Below are positions 25,203 through 36,434 of a stretch of DNA of 64,000 nucleotides, one piece after another (position 1 is the first letter of the stretch; each line of letters starts with the position of its first letter). This stretch comes from Lepiota brunneoincarnata (lineage: Eukaryota; Basidiomycota; Agaricomycetes; Agaricales; Agaricaceae). The stretch spans positions 2,604,001 through 2,668,000 of the forward strand of contig JAEBUN010000003.1 in assembly GCA_023014365.1 (NCBI GenBank), read 5' to 3'. A program made the translations under genes and the position numbers. Below the pieces are notes generated by a model. It saw only the letters and a list, made by a program, of their open reading frames with translations. It searched no databases and had not been told where the DNA came from.

Positions 25203-26510
25203 TGAAAAGGTGGAAACAGTTCATGGGTTTTAATATAGATAAATGGCTTGTTCTCACTAAGCTTAGTCGAAATTCGATAAGCTTAAGTTAATACAAGTAG
25301 TATGAGATAGATAATGAACAGTTTCGTCTTTTAGGGTGTTCTGGGGGTGCGTTCTGACAGCAAAATTCAAGAGAATAGTGTTTTTAGAGGTTAACGAACA
25401 GCCATTGAAGTTATCTTAGCCTGTACAGGTGCAACAGTGAAAGGACAATCCCTGTCAATTCAAAGCACGGGGTCTCTAGTCTCTGGTCTCTGGTCTCTGA
25501 ACTCTGTTCTCTGTCTCTGTCTCTGTCTCTAGCACTCTGGAACTCTAAACTCTGTACTCTGTTCTCTGTCTCTGTCTCTGGGTTGGTCGAACGACTGAAG
25601 AAATCACACTTAATGATGCACACTAAGTAGTCCTCTGAAACCGTTCTTAATCACGGCTTGCAGACTTGCTGTGTGGAAGCAGGGGTGAGACCTCTTGCTT
25701 CTTCACTGCACAAGCGCGACCGTATTTATATTGTTTAGATACATGCAAGAGATAGTAAATATGAAATAGAAAACAATAAGCTTAATTGTTACAGGTACTG
25801 CAGAATATTTTGGAAGGTTCGGCAGCATTTCTACCTTGCTCTGGGTTATGGGTTTTTCTCTGATTGACTGAATGGCAATCCAGCCAGACGTGTTCCTGTG
25901 CTCATCTGCATTATTCTGCATCCACACAAGCGCGTTAAGCCTTCGGATCAATTATGATCGGAATGTATGGCGTATGGACAATCTCTTGATCCATTGTAAT
26001 TAATCTCAGTCAGGCAATATGCTGAGGTGCCAGGACCCACAAAGCACTCATTAATTATGAGTCTTTGATATGTCTAGGGTTTTGGGCATTGGGTGTCGCC
26101 TCCCGAATGTTGGACGTTCCGTTCTGTGGTCCGGTCATCATTATTGGGCTCACTATGGGCGTAATACACCTGCGACAGCCGCTATGTACATTCTTTAGGT
26201 TCCAACAAATCCGAGTTCATCAGAAAACTGCTCGTAAGGTCCCTGGATGCAACCAGAGTATACTCGATAGGCTATGTAGAGTCTGGAATCCCTTCGGAGA
26301 GCGTTCTGATAGCTTGGTTCAGTAAGCTTAGTGATAATGAGCTGGTTTGAACACTTCCAAGGCTCGAATATCCTCAGTTCAGTCGAACTGGCTACTACGG
26401 GACATAGTACCAATCCTCTATAGAGTTCTTTAATGATATAGCCAATGATTCTATGTAGAGAATTGTTCCGGAGTACGGAATTCATGTATAGGCGTGAAAT
26501 CGGTGTATCA
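25203..26510 (-). repeat. Solo LTR, E1 family (copy B)
   Basis: TGAAAAGG..GTGTATCA. Target duplication CCGC (25199-25202 and 26511-26514). Inserted near the 5' end of the E4 antisense gene, just after codon 12. Confidence 0.92.
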
Positions 26511-26596
26511 CCGCCGTGGTTGGTTGTTGAGACGATTGACTGCTCATGGTGGTAGGAAGTCAAGTTGTGTATTTTCAGACCGAACCAGTTCACCTG

Positions 26597-26604
26597 TTTT
26601 TATA
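26597..26604 (-). promoter_or_regulatory. TATA box of E4 antisense gene
   Basis: TATAAAAA on the minus strand, 57 bp upstream of the ATG at 26547. It lies inside E4 just before the 3' LTR, so the antisense gene has its own core promoter. Confidence 0.55.
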
Positions 26605-26680
26605 CCCTGCCTGGAACTTTCCGATGGGCCCCAGCCTAGACCGCCTTGGGCCTTGAGGCTCGGCCCTAAAGGGGGGGCAC

Positions 26681-27348
26681 TGTCATATCCATGCCAACTC
26701 AGAGTCTAATCACTCAAACTTCGGCTTCTCGATTCCATGTGTGCTCCACACAACAACCCTCTGCCCTCCAACTCGGCCCCTGACTTGCTCCGACCTGCAA
26801 CCCACTGCCCCAATCACGCTGACCACCTCCACACATGCCGTGGTCACCTGACCCTTGGTGTCTCTAATTCCAGTCTCCATTTCCTGTCCATAGTCAAGAT
26901 ACATTATCAGTCTCCATACCTGTACCAGGTTTCCATTCCATTTGTAATCTGTTTGTAATCCATTTATAACTATATTGGTCTCCGCTTTGCTCTGCACATA
27001 GTCAGTACAAGTCATAGTTCATAAGGCCAGTAGTATATATACCATAGGTACTTGGCTTGTACTCTTCAGTCTGATAATTGAATCGAGCAGCAGACCAGCT
27101 CCCTGTTCCATATCCTCTCCTCTCTTCTGCCTCACTCCAGCTTTGGCTCCAACTTCCTGAAATACAGGACTAGGATAGTAGGAGGGCACAGCACATAAGC
27201 TGAGGCTGCAAGTCCAACCCCCTGCCCTGAAGTACTCTGCCTTGGTTCCGAAGTCTACGTACTGACTTCGCCCCATCCCCCAGTTACCTTATATCAAGGA
27301 TACCACCCCGACCCTCCGCTTTGGTCCCAACCCACACTGGCTCTAACA
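26681..27348 (+). repeat. E4 3' LTR
   Basis: 668 bp, TGTCATATCC..GGCTCTAACA, followed by the duplicated ATATT. TATA-like TATATATA at 27034-27041. Confidence 0.9.
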
Positions 27349-28009
27349 ATATTTTAGCCCATCGGATGAATCTCTGAGGGATCTCAGGTGGTTCCTTGTT
27401 TGATTCCGGTTGTTTTCCTTTTTGGTTTGCCGATTTTGTTGGATTGCATTGCTCATTGTGGAGCATTGTGGCATGTGTAGCTTTGGTGTTTACTTCTAAT
27501 GGGGTTAGAAGCATTGGGTTCATTTCTCTTTCTAAAGAGAAGGTGTCAAGGTCAACATTTGACAGGTTGACATATTCTTCGGGGTTGTCCTCAGGTTGCA
27601 AGGTTTTTCCAGCCATTATGTCCATGGCAATGGAGTTGAGTTTGACAGGTCATCATAAGGTTCTGAGGAGTTTGGAAAAGTCTTGATGATCAATTTGGGG
27701 TTTCCAAGAGAATGTCTTGGTCTTCCAGTTGATGTCAGGATTGTATTGTTCCAACCAGGGAAATCCAATGATGAGGTCTTTCTCACCAGTGTTTGTGACA
27801 TATGCTTCTAGTGTGCAATCTCTTCCATCAATGATGGTTCTGATTTTGATGTATTCATGGATCTTGCCATGTTGATTGTCAGTTCCATCAATGTTGCTGA
27901 GGGGAATTGGTTGGTCCAGCCATTTGGTTTGATAACCATGTCGTTCAACGACTTTGTGGGAGATAAAGTTCCCTTGGGCTCCTGAGTCTATCAGGGTGGT
28001 GATGGCCAC
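27349..28009 (-). pseudogene. E2 aspartic protease and RT N-terminal linker
   Basis: Minus strand, immediately 5' of the E4 insertion. The protease is at 28009-27653 with active site TLIDSGAQGNFI and later IIGFPWLEQYNPDI, a block typical of chromovirus proteases. Linker sequence with EYVNLSNVDLDTF follows, up to the junction at 27353. The same domain is intact in E3 (start of the frame at 47895). Confidence 0.75.
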
Positions 28010-28268
28010 AGGTTTTGATGTCCGTTCACTCCAAATCTCAATGGGTAGGAAAAGGGATCATTTATTCGGGGATAGTCATAATTGTACAGAATTTATCGAG
28101 AAAATGTCCTTCTGGGAGTGAGAGTATGAGATGTCCTTCTGAGTTCTGGAATGTGCAGGGGCACATCAATCAACAGCGTTCCTTTTTAAAAATCCTGGAA
28201 TGGACACATCTCTGGATCCTTGGCTAGCACAGAGTGGAGTTCTTGTTGTAACTTGGGATCGAGTTCAT

Positions 28269-29576
28269 TCAACCATTTGGTGCATCTGAGATGCAACTTC
28301 TGCAACAGCAAGGGAGTATTTGCATTGGGGTGATGGCTGGTTGTTCCAATTTGGGAATCCTGGAATGAGTGTTTTGCTGTCCAGAAAAAGGATGGTTGGG
28401 GTTTCTCGCAGGGCGAGGGGGATTGGTATGCATTCCTGGGAAGCATCTGGCTGGCAGTGGTTGTGGGCATTTACTGACCCAATGGTCTTTAGCTCTGCAT
28501 CGGAAGCATTCTTGGTTCTGATATGATTTCATTTGTTGTCCAGTGACAATGGCATCTAACTCCAATGGTTCTTGTGCAGAGTCTTCTTTGGCATATTCTG
28601 GTTGTGGAATTTTGGGATAAGGATCTTCGAACCCTTCTTCTATTGCGGCATGGTCTATTTCCATGGCATGCAGGTCTTGTGGGGTGAAATGTGGAGCATT
28701 ACTCCTTTGGTAGAATTGTGCATAGGGCACGTTGTTGTTTGGACGGCTTGGTCTGTGGTTGGGTTGGTATTGGTTCCTTTGAGGGAACGTATTCCTGGGG
28801 GTACCGTAAAGGGTGTTGATTCTGCAGAAGTTGTCATCAAGTTTGTTGGCTCAGGTATACCAAGCAGTGATGGTTGTTGGAGGGTTCTCCGATTCATCAA
28901 TCTTCATTGCAATACGGTAATTGATTGCTTTACAATAGAGATCAATCAATGTGCGATCTTCATTGAGTCCGGATTGATGGATGAGTTCCTTGAATTGAGC
29001 GTTGAACTCAGTCATCGGTTTGCCTGCTTGGTGCAGGGTTTGAAGTCTGGTGTGTGCGTATGCATGTTCGTCTGCCAGGGTGAAGTCAGCTCTAAGCTGG
29101 GCAGTGAAGTTGTCCCATGACTCCATGGCTATGGGTTGTCCTGCTTGGGTTTGGGCGTTCCTCTCATGGAGGTATTGTCTGGCCCAGGCTCGGGCATCTC
29201 CTGATTGCATCATCGAAAGAATGAACAAGGTTCTGGCGAGGTTGGTGTTGTAGGTGGTTGCATTGGCAAGTACATAAACTTCACATTGGAAGATCCAGTC
29301 TTCAAAGAGTCTTCTGGTTCCATCGAAGGCAATGGGTTTGAGGAGTCCTAACTCCTTTGGGGTTTGTGCAGCGGCCATTTGTAATTGTCTGGGTGGTGGC
29401 GGCGGTGGTGTTGGTGGTTGTGCAGATGGTGCTGGTAGGGCTAAGGGTTGTATTGGTGCAGGTAATGTGGGTGGTTGAGGGTCAGGTTCTGATTGGTTAT
29501 CATCGGTGATGTAGACATCTGAGTCATTGTCTACTGGGGGAGTTCTTCCTTGATTTACTGTGTATTCGTGATGCAT
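28269..29576 (-). pseudogene. E2 gag with CCHC knuckle
   Basis: Minus strand. It starts near 29576 (MHHEYTVNQGRTPP) with a Pro-rich N-terminus, then a capsid core (KPIAFDGTRRLFEDWIFQCE to about LIDLYCKAINYRIAMKIDE). A stop at about 28851 breaks the frame. The C-terminal part (28730-28269) has the knuckle CFRCRAKDHWVSKC. Frame breaks follow. It lies between the leader ORF and the protease. Confidence 0.78.
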
Positions 29577-29928
29577 AAGTAAGTTTTCCTCTGATTGGGA
29601 AAGTTCTCTTGGTTGTTTGAGGGCGTATTTGAGTTTTTGAAGTTCAAAATCATTTAGTGGGTTTACTTTGGCATGATATTCTTTGACTTGTTTGCATTTT
29701 CTTTCTTCTCATTCATTATGTTCTTTTAATTCTCTTTCATGTTGTAATCTTTGTCGTTCTGCTAGTTCTTCAGCAAAACTTGTTCGAGTGCATGTGGATG
29801 TTGATGCACTTGGAGCAGGTGAGTCGAATGGAGATGGGGGATAGAATGGAGATGGTGTTTGAGTGGGTATAGGGTTTCTTCTGGGATCCAGATTTTGGGT
29901 TCCTGATCTGGAGATTCTACTTCTCGAT

Positions 29929-30321
29929 TTAGGAGGAGGTGATGGAGTTTCTCACACTGAGAACTTCTTGGGAGGCGTGGTGGTAGTTGTCTAGCTGATC
30001 AATTATCGCTAGAAGAATGAAAAATTGGGTTGTGATGATGGAGATTCCTGAGTACAGGTTCCACAATCTGATGACACAGCAGTGGCAGGGGCACATGATG
30101 CATTCGAGTTCTAGGGTGATTATTTGATAGGCAATAAGGGTGGTGGTGGAGGTGAAGATAAAAATGAGTAGGTAAGCCAGGTCTTCTGGTGGGGAGAGGT
30201 TGAGGGATGTAGCGATGGCTACACAGAGGGGTGGTTTTCTTTTGTACGTTGTTTTGAACGACCAGAGTACCTCGACGTGTTCAGTACATCTGTAGAGCAG
30301 AGTGGAGCAGAGGGTGAGCAA
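29929..30321 (-). CDS. Hydrophobic leader ORF of E2 (putative two-pass membrane peptide)
   Basis: 130 codons on the minus strand between the E2 5' LTR and gag. Two strongly hydrophobic stretches, LAYLLIFIFTSTTTLIAY and SIITTQFFILLAII, flank a Cys-rich turn (CIMCPCHCC). There is no resemblance to Gag. It could be a leader-encoded membrane peptide, captured sequence or chance; the equivalent region of E3 does not show a matching ORF. The start is the first Met after the LTR. Confidence 0.35.
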   Translation of the reverse strand: MLTLCSTLLYRCTEHVEVLWSFKTTYKRKPPLCVAIATSLNLSPPEDLAYLLIFIFTSTTTLIAYQIITLELECIMCPCHCCVIRLWNLYSGISIITTQFFILLAIIDQLDNYHHASQEVLSVRNSITSS

Positions 30322-30350
30322 GAGATAAGCAGCAGAGTATCTTAGTGTTT

Positions 30351-30734
30351 TGTTACCTGGGTTAGGGGTTCACTTATGAGTAGCATGGAGTTCGACACAG
30401 GATGTCTATACAGACTTGGTCCTGTCCTACTAAGCGTGACTTGGAGGCAACGGAGCACTATAGTCCAGCTGGTTTAGAGGTGAAGAGTTATAGGAGGCAA
30501 GAACTTTATAACACTAAGATAAGGATACAAGGTAATGTACTGTATCCTTATATACTTCTAAGTGTGGCTGTACTCCTACTGTAATAGTCCGGACCAGAGT
30601 AACTACGAGTCAGAGATAAGGGACATGAGGCATAACTAAGAATAGTCCTTCTGATATACACTACTGATGGTTTCATAGTGACATAGGAATGTAAACTAAA
30701 AATAACTGTCCTTCTGATAAGACTTCTGATAACA
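30351..30734 (-). repeat. E2 5' LTR
   Basis: 384 bp, TGTTACCTGGG..TGATAACA as seen on the plus strand. On the minus strand it carries TATATAAGG (30546-30554). Right flank AACGG matches 9238-9242. Confidence 0.92.
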
Positions 30735-30739
30735 AACGG

Positions 30740-32600
30740 TAGAACATACTCCATGGGTTGAAAAGCCCATTCTGATTCCACCAGCAATCTATGATGAAGT
30801 CTGTGCCATTATAAAAAGAAAGATTAGTGCTGGTGTATATGAGCTGTCAAACTCATCCTATAGATCCAGATGGTTCTGTGTGGTGAAGAAAGATGGAAAA
30901 GGTTTGAGACTGGTACACAGCTTGGAACTGCTGAACAGAGTGACAATAGCGCATTCAGGGCTGCTGCCAGCAACAGAAGATTTAGTGATGCACTTTGCAG
31001 GCAGAGCTTGTGGAGGCATTCTGGACCTGTATGTTGGCTATGACGAGCAATTGTTAGCAGAGTCATCTTGGGACTTAACAATGTTCCAGACACCTTTTGG
31101 AGTGCTATGCTTAGTGACACTACCCATGGGATGGACCAACTCAGTGCCTATATTTCATGAGGATGTAACAGCGATCCTAGCCAGTGAGATACCAGAATAC
31201 ATGATGCCATACATAGATGATGTACCTATCAGAGGACCAAAAACTAGATATGAGTTGCCAGATGGCACTGAAGAGATGTTGAAAAAGAACCCAGGGATCT
31301 GACAATTTGTATGGGAACACATGCAGATGGTCAATAGGATTCTACAGAGGATGAAATATGTAGGAGGAACCTTCTCTGGGCCCAAGACAACTATCTGCAC
31401 TGATGAAATCACCGTAGTGGGTTTTGAATGCTCCTATAAAGGACAGTTGCCTGCCACAGACACCATCAGAAAAATTTTAAGATGGGGGGATTGCAAGAAT
31501 GTCTCAGAGCTAAGGGATTTTCTAGGAACAGCTATGCACTGCAGGAATTATATCCTGAAGTTCATAGCCATTGCTGCACCTCTATACAAGAAGCTTAAGA
31601 AGGGACAAGAGTTTGAATGGGGAGAAAACGAATGGAAAGTGCAGCAGAAGCTGAAAGATGCGATTCAGCACTGTTTCCCAACCAGGAACCCCAAATTTCT
31701 GAGTAAACAACCCATAGTAGTAGCTGTGGATACCTCATGGAGGGTGGTGGGATACTACATATATCAGAGAGATGGAGAAGATGCTAAGCTTATACATTAT
31801 GTGAAGTTTGGGTCAATATTATTGGACGAGAGACAGCAGAGGTATTCTCAGCCCAAGTGAGAGCTATGCAGCTTAAGAATGGTGCTGGAATAAGAGAAAT
31901 ATTTACTGTGGGGATCAAGAAACCTAGTGGTTGAAACAGATGCAAAGTTTCTCTTTGGGATGTTAAACAACCCAGGGAAGCTCCCAAATGCTACTGTAAA
32001 CTGTTGGGTGGACTTCATTAGGTCATTCCACTTCACGCTAGTACACAAAGAAGGGAAGACATTTGGGCTGGATGGGCTGTCCAGGCAATGCTACTATCCC
32101 AGTGATGAGACAGCCCATTGCTTTGATGATGGATCCAAGGATGAGGGAGAAGAGTTTGAGTTATTTAAAGAAGATCCAGGAGCTGCAGATCCTTTACCCT
32201 TGGAGGCTTTCTGTGATGAAATTGACAGTCGCTCTGGCTTCAACCAGGGTCTGACACATGATGTATATGACTTTGAGTATGAGCTGGATCAAGCTCAGGA
32301 AGAGTACTTGGATGAACAACAGGCTAAGCTTAGGGTTATAGAAGACCCAGCCTGTCCAGAAAACCATTGACAAGTACTAAGCTTAATGACAGATATCAGG
32401 CTAGTGCCAGAATTCAAAGAGGAAAAGTTGACCAAGATAGGGGAAGCATATGATGAATCATGCAGGACAGATATGGCACAAATACAAGATGAGAGAATAC
32501 CCAAAGTCAGGGAATACCTGAAAATAGGGGGCAGTAGCGCAGCTGAAGGCTTGGATGAGCCGGATCTGCGTAAGTCCAACCAAGCATCATCACTGTGAGA
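30740..32600 (+). pseudogene. E1 reverse transcriptase and RNase H (continuation after E2)
   Basis: Plus strand; in frame with the sequence ending at 9242. RT: SRWFCVVKKDGKGLRLVHSL, DLYVGYDEQLLAESSWD, then MPYIDDVPIRGP at about 31205-31240 (YIDD motif). A TGA at about 31279 and another at 31858 occur where Arg is expected. RNase H: VAVDTSWRVVGYYIYQ (31720-31770) and VETDAKFLFGMLNNPG (31930), ending GKTFGLDGLSRQ. An acidic tail and a connector (about 32386-32598) follow. I find no integrase zinc domain or DDE core after this; the antisense genes begin within about 100 bp. Confidence 0.82.
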
Positions 32601-32693
32601 TTTGGACTTGTACTCATCACACGAGTGAGACAAGAGGCTTTGGAGTTCCTGGAGCAGACAAGCTGGCTGGGATAAGTGTTAGAACTGTTAAGC

Positions 32694-33766
32694 TTAGCAA
32701 ATGGAAGTGAGAAAATGCCCACCAGATAAGCCTGCAAAGGTGTGCTCTTCGGAAGCAGACTCGGTACAGGTGCACTTGGCAGTATTGGCGTTGGCTTTGG
32801 CTAGAACCTGTTCAGCCCAGGCATAACAGCAGTGTTTAGTGTTCATATTGGGAACTTGACAATAGGGAAGAAGACGGATGGTGCCTTTAGACGACAAGGA
32901 CTTTTTGATGGTCTCCTAACAAAGGATGAAGTCAGAATCAGTGGTTAGGGGGAGTAGAGCTGGTGCACCATGTTGGAGGTAGACAAACAACACTTGTGAT
33001 AAGGTGAAACTACACGAACCTCTTCAACGATAGCTTGAGAGACCTCCTCATCAACCATCATGTCCTGAAGGTGAGCGATGATCTCAGCCAATGTAATAGG
33101 TTGAGAAGCAGCTAGATTACTGTGTTAGCACTGGTTGCTCAGGAGTTGGAAGTGCTGGGCATACTCTCAGCAGGCTTGGTATTGGTGTCTACCACAACAG
33201 CAGCAGAGACAGGGGCCTTGCGACCCTTGCAAGGCTAAGCTTATACATGAGAAAATGATTGGAGCCAGAAGAATGCTAAGCTTACATGTTTGGGGACAGC
33301 AGAGCCTTCAGCAGCATTAGAGGAAGTAGAGCCAGTTGTGAACGACAGGTGCTGACCCTCTTCGGTCCTTGTTTTGTGGGATTCCTCAGAGCGGATGCAA
33401 TTAATGCGGCTACAGCATTCAGAGAGTGCCTTATAGATAGCAGGCATCTCATAAGATGAATGGTAGTTGTTTTGGTAAATTTTGTAGAGCTTGTGAATAC
33501 AGAAGACATAGTCCTGGTTGACATGAAGCTTGATAGCCTTGGTGTCCTCCAATAACACTTCAATATAAGCAGACTAGAAGATAATTGAACAGTGAAGAAA
33601 GAGACATGGGGACAAATAGACATACCCCAGGAGCATCAAACGCAAGGAGAGCCTTCTCGACAAGGGGACGAGTGACTTGACTGTTTTGCAGGCGCTGAAG
33701 ATGACCTTTGGTGATGCTGATGAGATCATTGAGCTCGACCTGGAGATGGGGGATAGAAGAAGCCAT
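32694..33766 (-). pseudogene. E1 antisense gene B
   Basis: Minus-strand gene between E1 pol and the 3' LTR. Start at 33766 (MASSIPHLQVELNDLISITK), 45 bp downstream of a TATA box. An intron with donor GTATGT and acceptor CTTCTAG (about 33560-33630) joins to AYIEVLLEDTKAIKLHVNQD. Downstream text is charged and Ser/Thr-rich (ECCSRINCIRSEES), then degenerates into short frames to about 32694, where a Cys-rich tail can be read (KHCCYAWAEQV, KCTCTESA). The family is not recognised. It is convergent with pol. Confidence 0.45.
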
Positions 33767-33810
33767 TTTCTTGTGAAGAGTGTCTGCTAGAGTGAGATGT
33801 CACTCCCTTG

Positions 33811-33818
33811 CTTTTATA
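33811..33818 (-). promoter_or_regulatory. TATA box of E1 antisense gene B
   Basis: TATAAAAG on the minus strand, 45 bp before the ATG at 33766; spacing similar to the E4 antisense gene. Confidence 0.5.
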
Positions 33819-34396
33819 TCAAAAAGCTGTTGGCAGTGATGCTGAATCATAGTGAGTGGATGAAATGCACCCTCCACCCCTAAGCTTATGACCTGAGATG
33901 CCTAGGAAACCTGTAATCTTGAGTAGCCAGCCTTCGACAGACTAGCTGAACCACAGTGGCCTTATTAGGTAACATGTTGCCAGGGTCTCATGGTTATCAG
34001 TGGGCACAGGGATTCTGATGGAATGGTGAGGGCACCAATTTCAATTTGGGTAGGGGGAGATGGGCCCCAAGTGGCGCTTTAGCAGCAGTGGGCAGTGAGC
34101 TTTTTCATAAACACTGTGTACAGGCTGGTTCGGATTCAGGCTTGTAAGTAAGCCAGATGAATGGGTTACTATGTGTTGTGGATCACCTTGTGTTGATGTC
34201 TCAATAAACATTGCAGGAATAACAGAGAAATACATGGTGAAAGTATTAGGCAGCTGGAAACCTTAGCCTAGCTTGGGATCTTCCAGATGGTCCTAAGCTT
34301 AACTCAGTAAGAGACAAGAACAACAAGATGACTATTGGGATGTATATACATGACAAGATTATATACTACATCCAAGAAGTAAACTAGGCACAGAGA

Positions 34397-36434
34397 TCAG
34401 TCAAGGTCCTCTAGAACAGATTCGGGATCCTGAGTCATCAGGAAGGCAAGGAAGAGAAGCAACTTGAGCTCCTCAAATTCCTCGTAGGTCAGGACCCCTG
34501 GAAAGTTGTCAGCGAACTCAAAGAATGCCTGGACGTCTTCAAGGGACTCAGCCATACCCATCTCTACAAAGGCCATGTTGTTACCATCCAAGGCTGTCCT
34601 GGTAGCTTGCATCTCCTGGACAAATTGGTAAACTACACAGCGGTGGTGGAAGGCCGACGCCTCATAGGCAACACGATTGGCCTCCAGACTGACCAAGCTG
34701 GAGGATGCAACATGTGCGAAGGCAGTGAGATCTGTGAAACAAAAAGTGAATAAAAGAGAAAAATAGTGAACAGAGAAACTTATGGTATTCACTGGTCAGT
34801 GAGGACATGACCAGGGCATTTGCAATGCCAGCTGAGACCCGCAGATGGTCCACGATAGTACAAGGGTAATTATATAAGTCGCAGCTGCAACACTTTTTAC
34901 CCTTGCCCAGAGGCTCACACTCCAACTTACGAGTGGTGCAAGTAGGGCACTGAGACTGAGGTGGCACATACTAGTGTGGGTGCAAAACCATCAGTAAGAA
35001 AACACAAGAAAACTTGGAGAACATACCAAAAGCTGGCTAGCTGCCAGCAGCCTAGAAAAGTCCTCACAAAAGAGTGGGACTGGGTGCCAGTATCCATGAT
35101 CCCAGATTATTTTGGCTTCAGAATGTCAGATGCAAGCATGAGGAGTGTATTTCTTTGGGCATGTGTTGGAGCTTTTCTTTGGCAGATTTACATGCTGGCA
35201 ACATAACCCTGAAGGTCCTGCTTGAGGAGGCAAGGATTGGGATATTTCTGGGACCACTGGGCTCAGCACATGAGAGGGAATGGGGGTCAGAGAAGCTAAG
35301 AATGTGTCTTGAAAAACAAAAGTCGGTCCTTGAGGGGCAGGCAAGGGCTCCAGCAGTAATTCCAAGTCTGGAGAGGGCGAAACCTCTGTGACATGGGAAG
35401 GGGCCTCAGCAGGGGTACAAGGAATCAGAGGTGGCAATGGCATGGGGCATCTGGGTGAAGCCAGCACATGTTGCCCTTCAAGATTTGAAGACCACTTAAA
35501 CAGTTGGTAGAGGTTGTCTTGGGAGACCTCAGGACCTGATGAATGTGAGGGTGAATTTGAATTTGCCAAGAACAGAGGCATAGGGGGCAGTGTTGATGAT
35601 TTCACCTTCTGTTTGCCTTTAAGGGCAGCTGGGATATGTGCTAAAGCAGAAGTCAGCAAAAAGGACAAATATACCTTGGAAAAGGCTAAGCTTATGCATT
35701 GAGGTAGCCGAAGAGAGTACAGGGGAGGAGGGGTGGAATTGTTGAAGGGCCTGGCACCTCTGAACCTGATGCAATACCCAGGGGAGGGAGCACCAGCAAG
35801 TCTTCCCTTTCCAGGGTGCACAGAGAGATGGTGAGAGGGGGCAGTAACATTGAACTGGACAAAGCCTCTGTGGATAATCCACCAGAGGGCCCACCAACAG
35901 GGACACCTGATGAAAGGTCTGCGGAAAATCCAGCAGAACTCTCATCAGTTGGATTGCACAGTGACACAATTGAGATGATGCATCTTGAAGCTGGTGCAGG
36001 CATTGGGGTTGAAGGCCAAGGGGTTGGGCTTTGTGGTGGCAAATAAGGTGGCAGAGGTGTTCTTGGCACACCTACCTGACAATTTCCGTGAGCTCCTCAC
36101 CCTACTTGCCCTCCTCTAGCCCTCCTAAAATGTGGTGCTGGTACCAGCAGTGGGGGTGGGTGGTCATGACGCGCTGGCAGGCAAATGGTTAGACCTAAGC
36201 CAGCGAAAAACATGAGTCAGGACAAAGTGACTGCGAGAAAAACACAACTTATGTTGTGCAATCAAGGGAGATGATGCATTTTGAAGGACCTGTGAGGCAT
36301 TGCTTGGCCCAGCATAGTCTGAAAACAGCATTAGAAAAACAAAGATAACTGTAATGTGAGCTCTACTCACCAGAGGAGGAGTCCATGTCTGCTTTGTATC
36401 GGGCACATTTGCTGCTGTGCATGTTTCTGTCCAT
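34397..36434 (-). CDS. E1 antisense gene A: intron-containing, paired C-x2-C-x6-C module
   Basis: Minus-strand gene just inside the 3' LTR. Proposed start 36434 (MDRNMHSSKCARYKADMDSS), then an intron of about 52 nt (GTGAGT..TTTTCAG). A long Pro/Ser-rich middle (36069-35126) follows, with a further possible short intron near 35650. An intron of about 57 nt at about 34970-35030 (GTATGT..ACTAG) precedes the Cys module at 34860-34950: CPTCTTRKLEC, nine residues, then CCSCDLYNYPC. Another intron (about 34740-34800, acceptor TTTCACAG) leads to a helical C-terminus (LTAFAHVASSSLVSLEANRV to the stop at 34397, LEDLD). The last exon is open for over 100 codons. The module resembles a Zn-cluster DNA-binding domain and matches the E4 antisense gene. 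Exact exon joints in the middle are unsure. Confidence 0.6.

Larger units (their letters stand above)
22853..26547 (-). pseudogene. Antisense gene of E4: paired C-x2-C-x6-C module and coiled coil
   Basis: A minus-strand gene lies between E4 pol and the 3' LTR. It starts at 26547 (MSSQSSQQPTT) with a TATA box 57 bp upstream. It runs through a Glu/Gln-rich coiled coil (LLREKVEQEEQMWMEIERLE; EEQARERQVEEIRQQQEEAA), a Lys/Gly-rich linker, and two Cys half-sites, C-x2-C-x6-C (C..CQQDEVRC and CRQCSKMKK.C). A 3' coiled coil (ELKQLIEEGHQTTLKQ) leads to an acidic C-terminus ending PRTSGNNTDR. Two introns of about 50 nt are visible (24608-24655 and about 24455-24510: GTAAGT/GTGAGT donors, GCTAAC/GCTGAC branch sites). 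Two solo E1-family LTRs interrupt it, and reading across them keeps frame. Some stops are TGA at expected CGA. Function unknown; a DNA-binding regulator is possible. Confidence 0.7.
17487..27348 (+). mobile_element. E4: chromodomain Ty3/Gypsy retrotransposon (plus strand), nested in E2
   Basis: Target duplication ATATT (17482-17486 and 27349-27353). The 3' LTR is 26681-27348 (TGTCATATCC..GGCTCTAACA), preceded by a purine tract (about 26666-26680). Only the first approximately 79 bp of the 5' LTR match it. Internal order: gag, CCHC knuckle, protease, RT, RNase H, integrase, chromodomain, then an opposite-strand gene. Two solo LTRs of the E1 family (22976-24267, 25203-26510) are inserted in that gene. 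Without them E4 is about 7.25 kb. Confidence 0.92.
9243..30734 (-). mobile_element. E2: chromodomain Ty3/Gypsy retrotransposon (minus strand), nested in E1
   Basis: LTRs of 384 bp begin TGTTACC and end TGATAACA. The target duplication is AACGG (9238-9242 and 30735-30739). Read on the minus strand: 5' LTR 30734-30351, leader ORF, gag with CCHC knuckle, protease, [E4 insertion 17487-27348], RT, RNase H, integrase, chromodomain, an extra 3' ORF region, 3' LTR 13170-9243 (split by a hAT element). Without nested insertions it is about 8.1 kb, close to the 8.24 kb of its relative E3. Confidence 0.92.
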
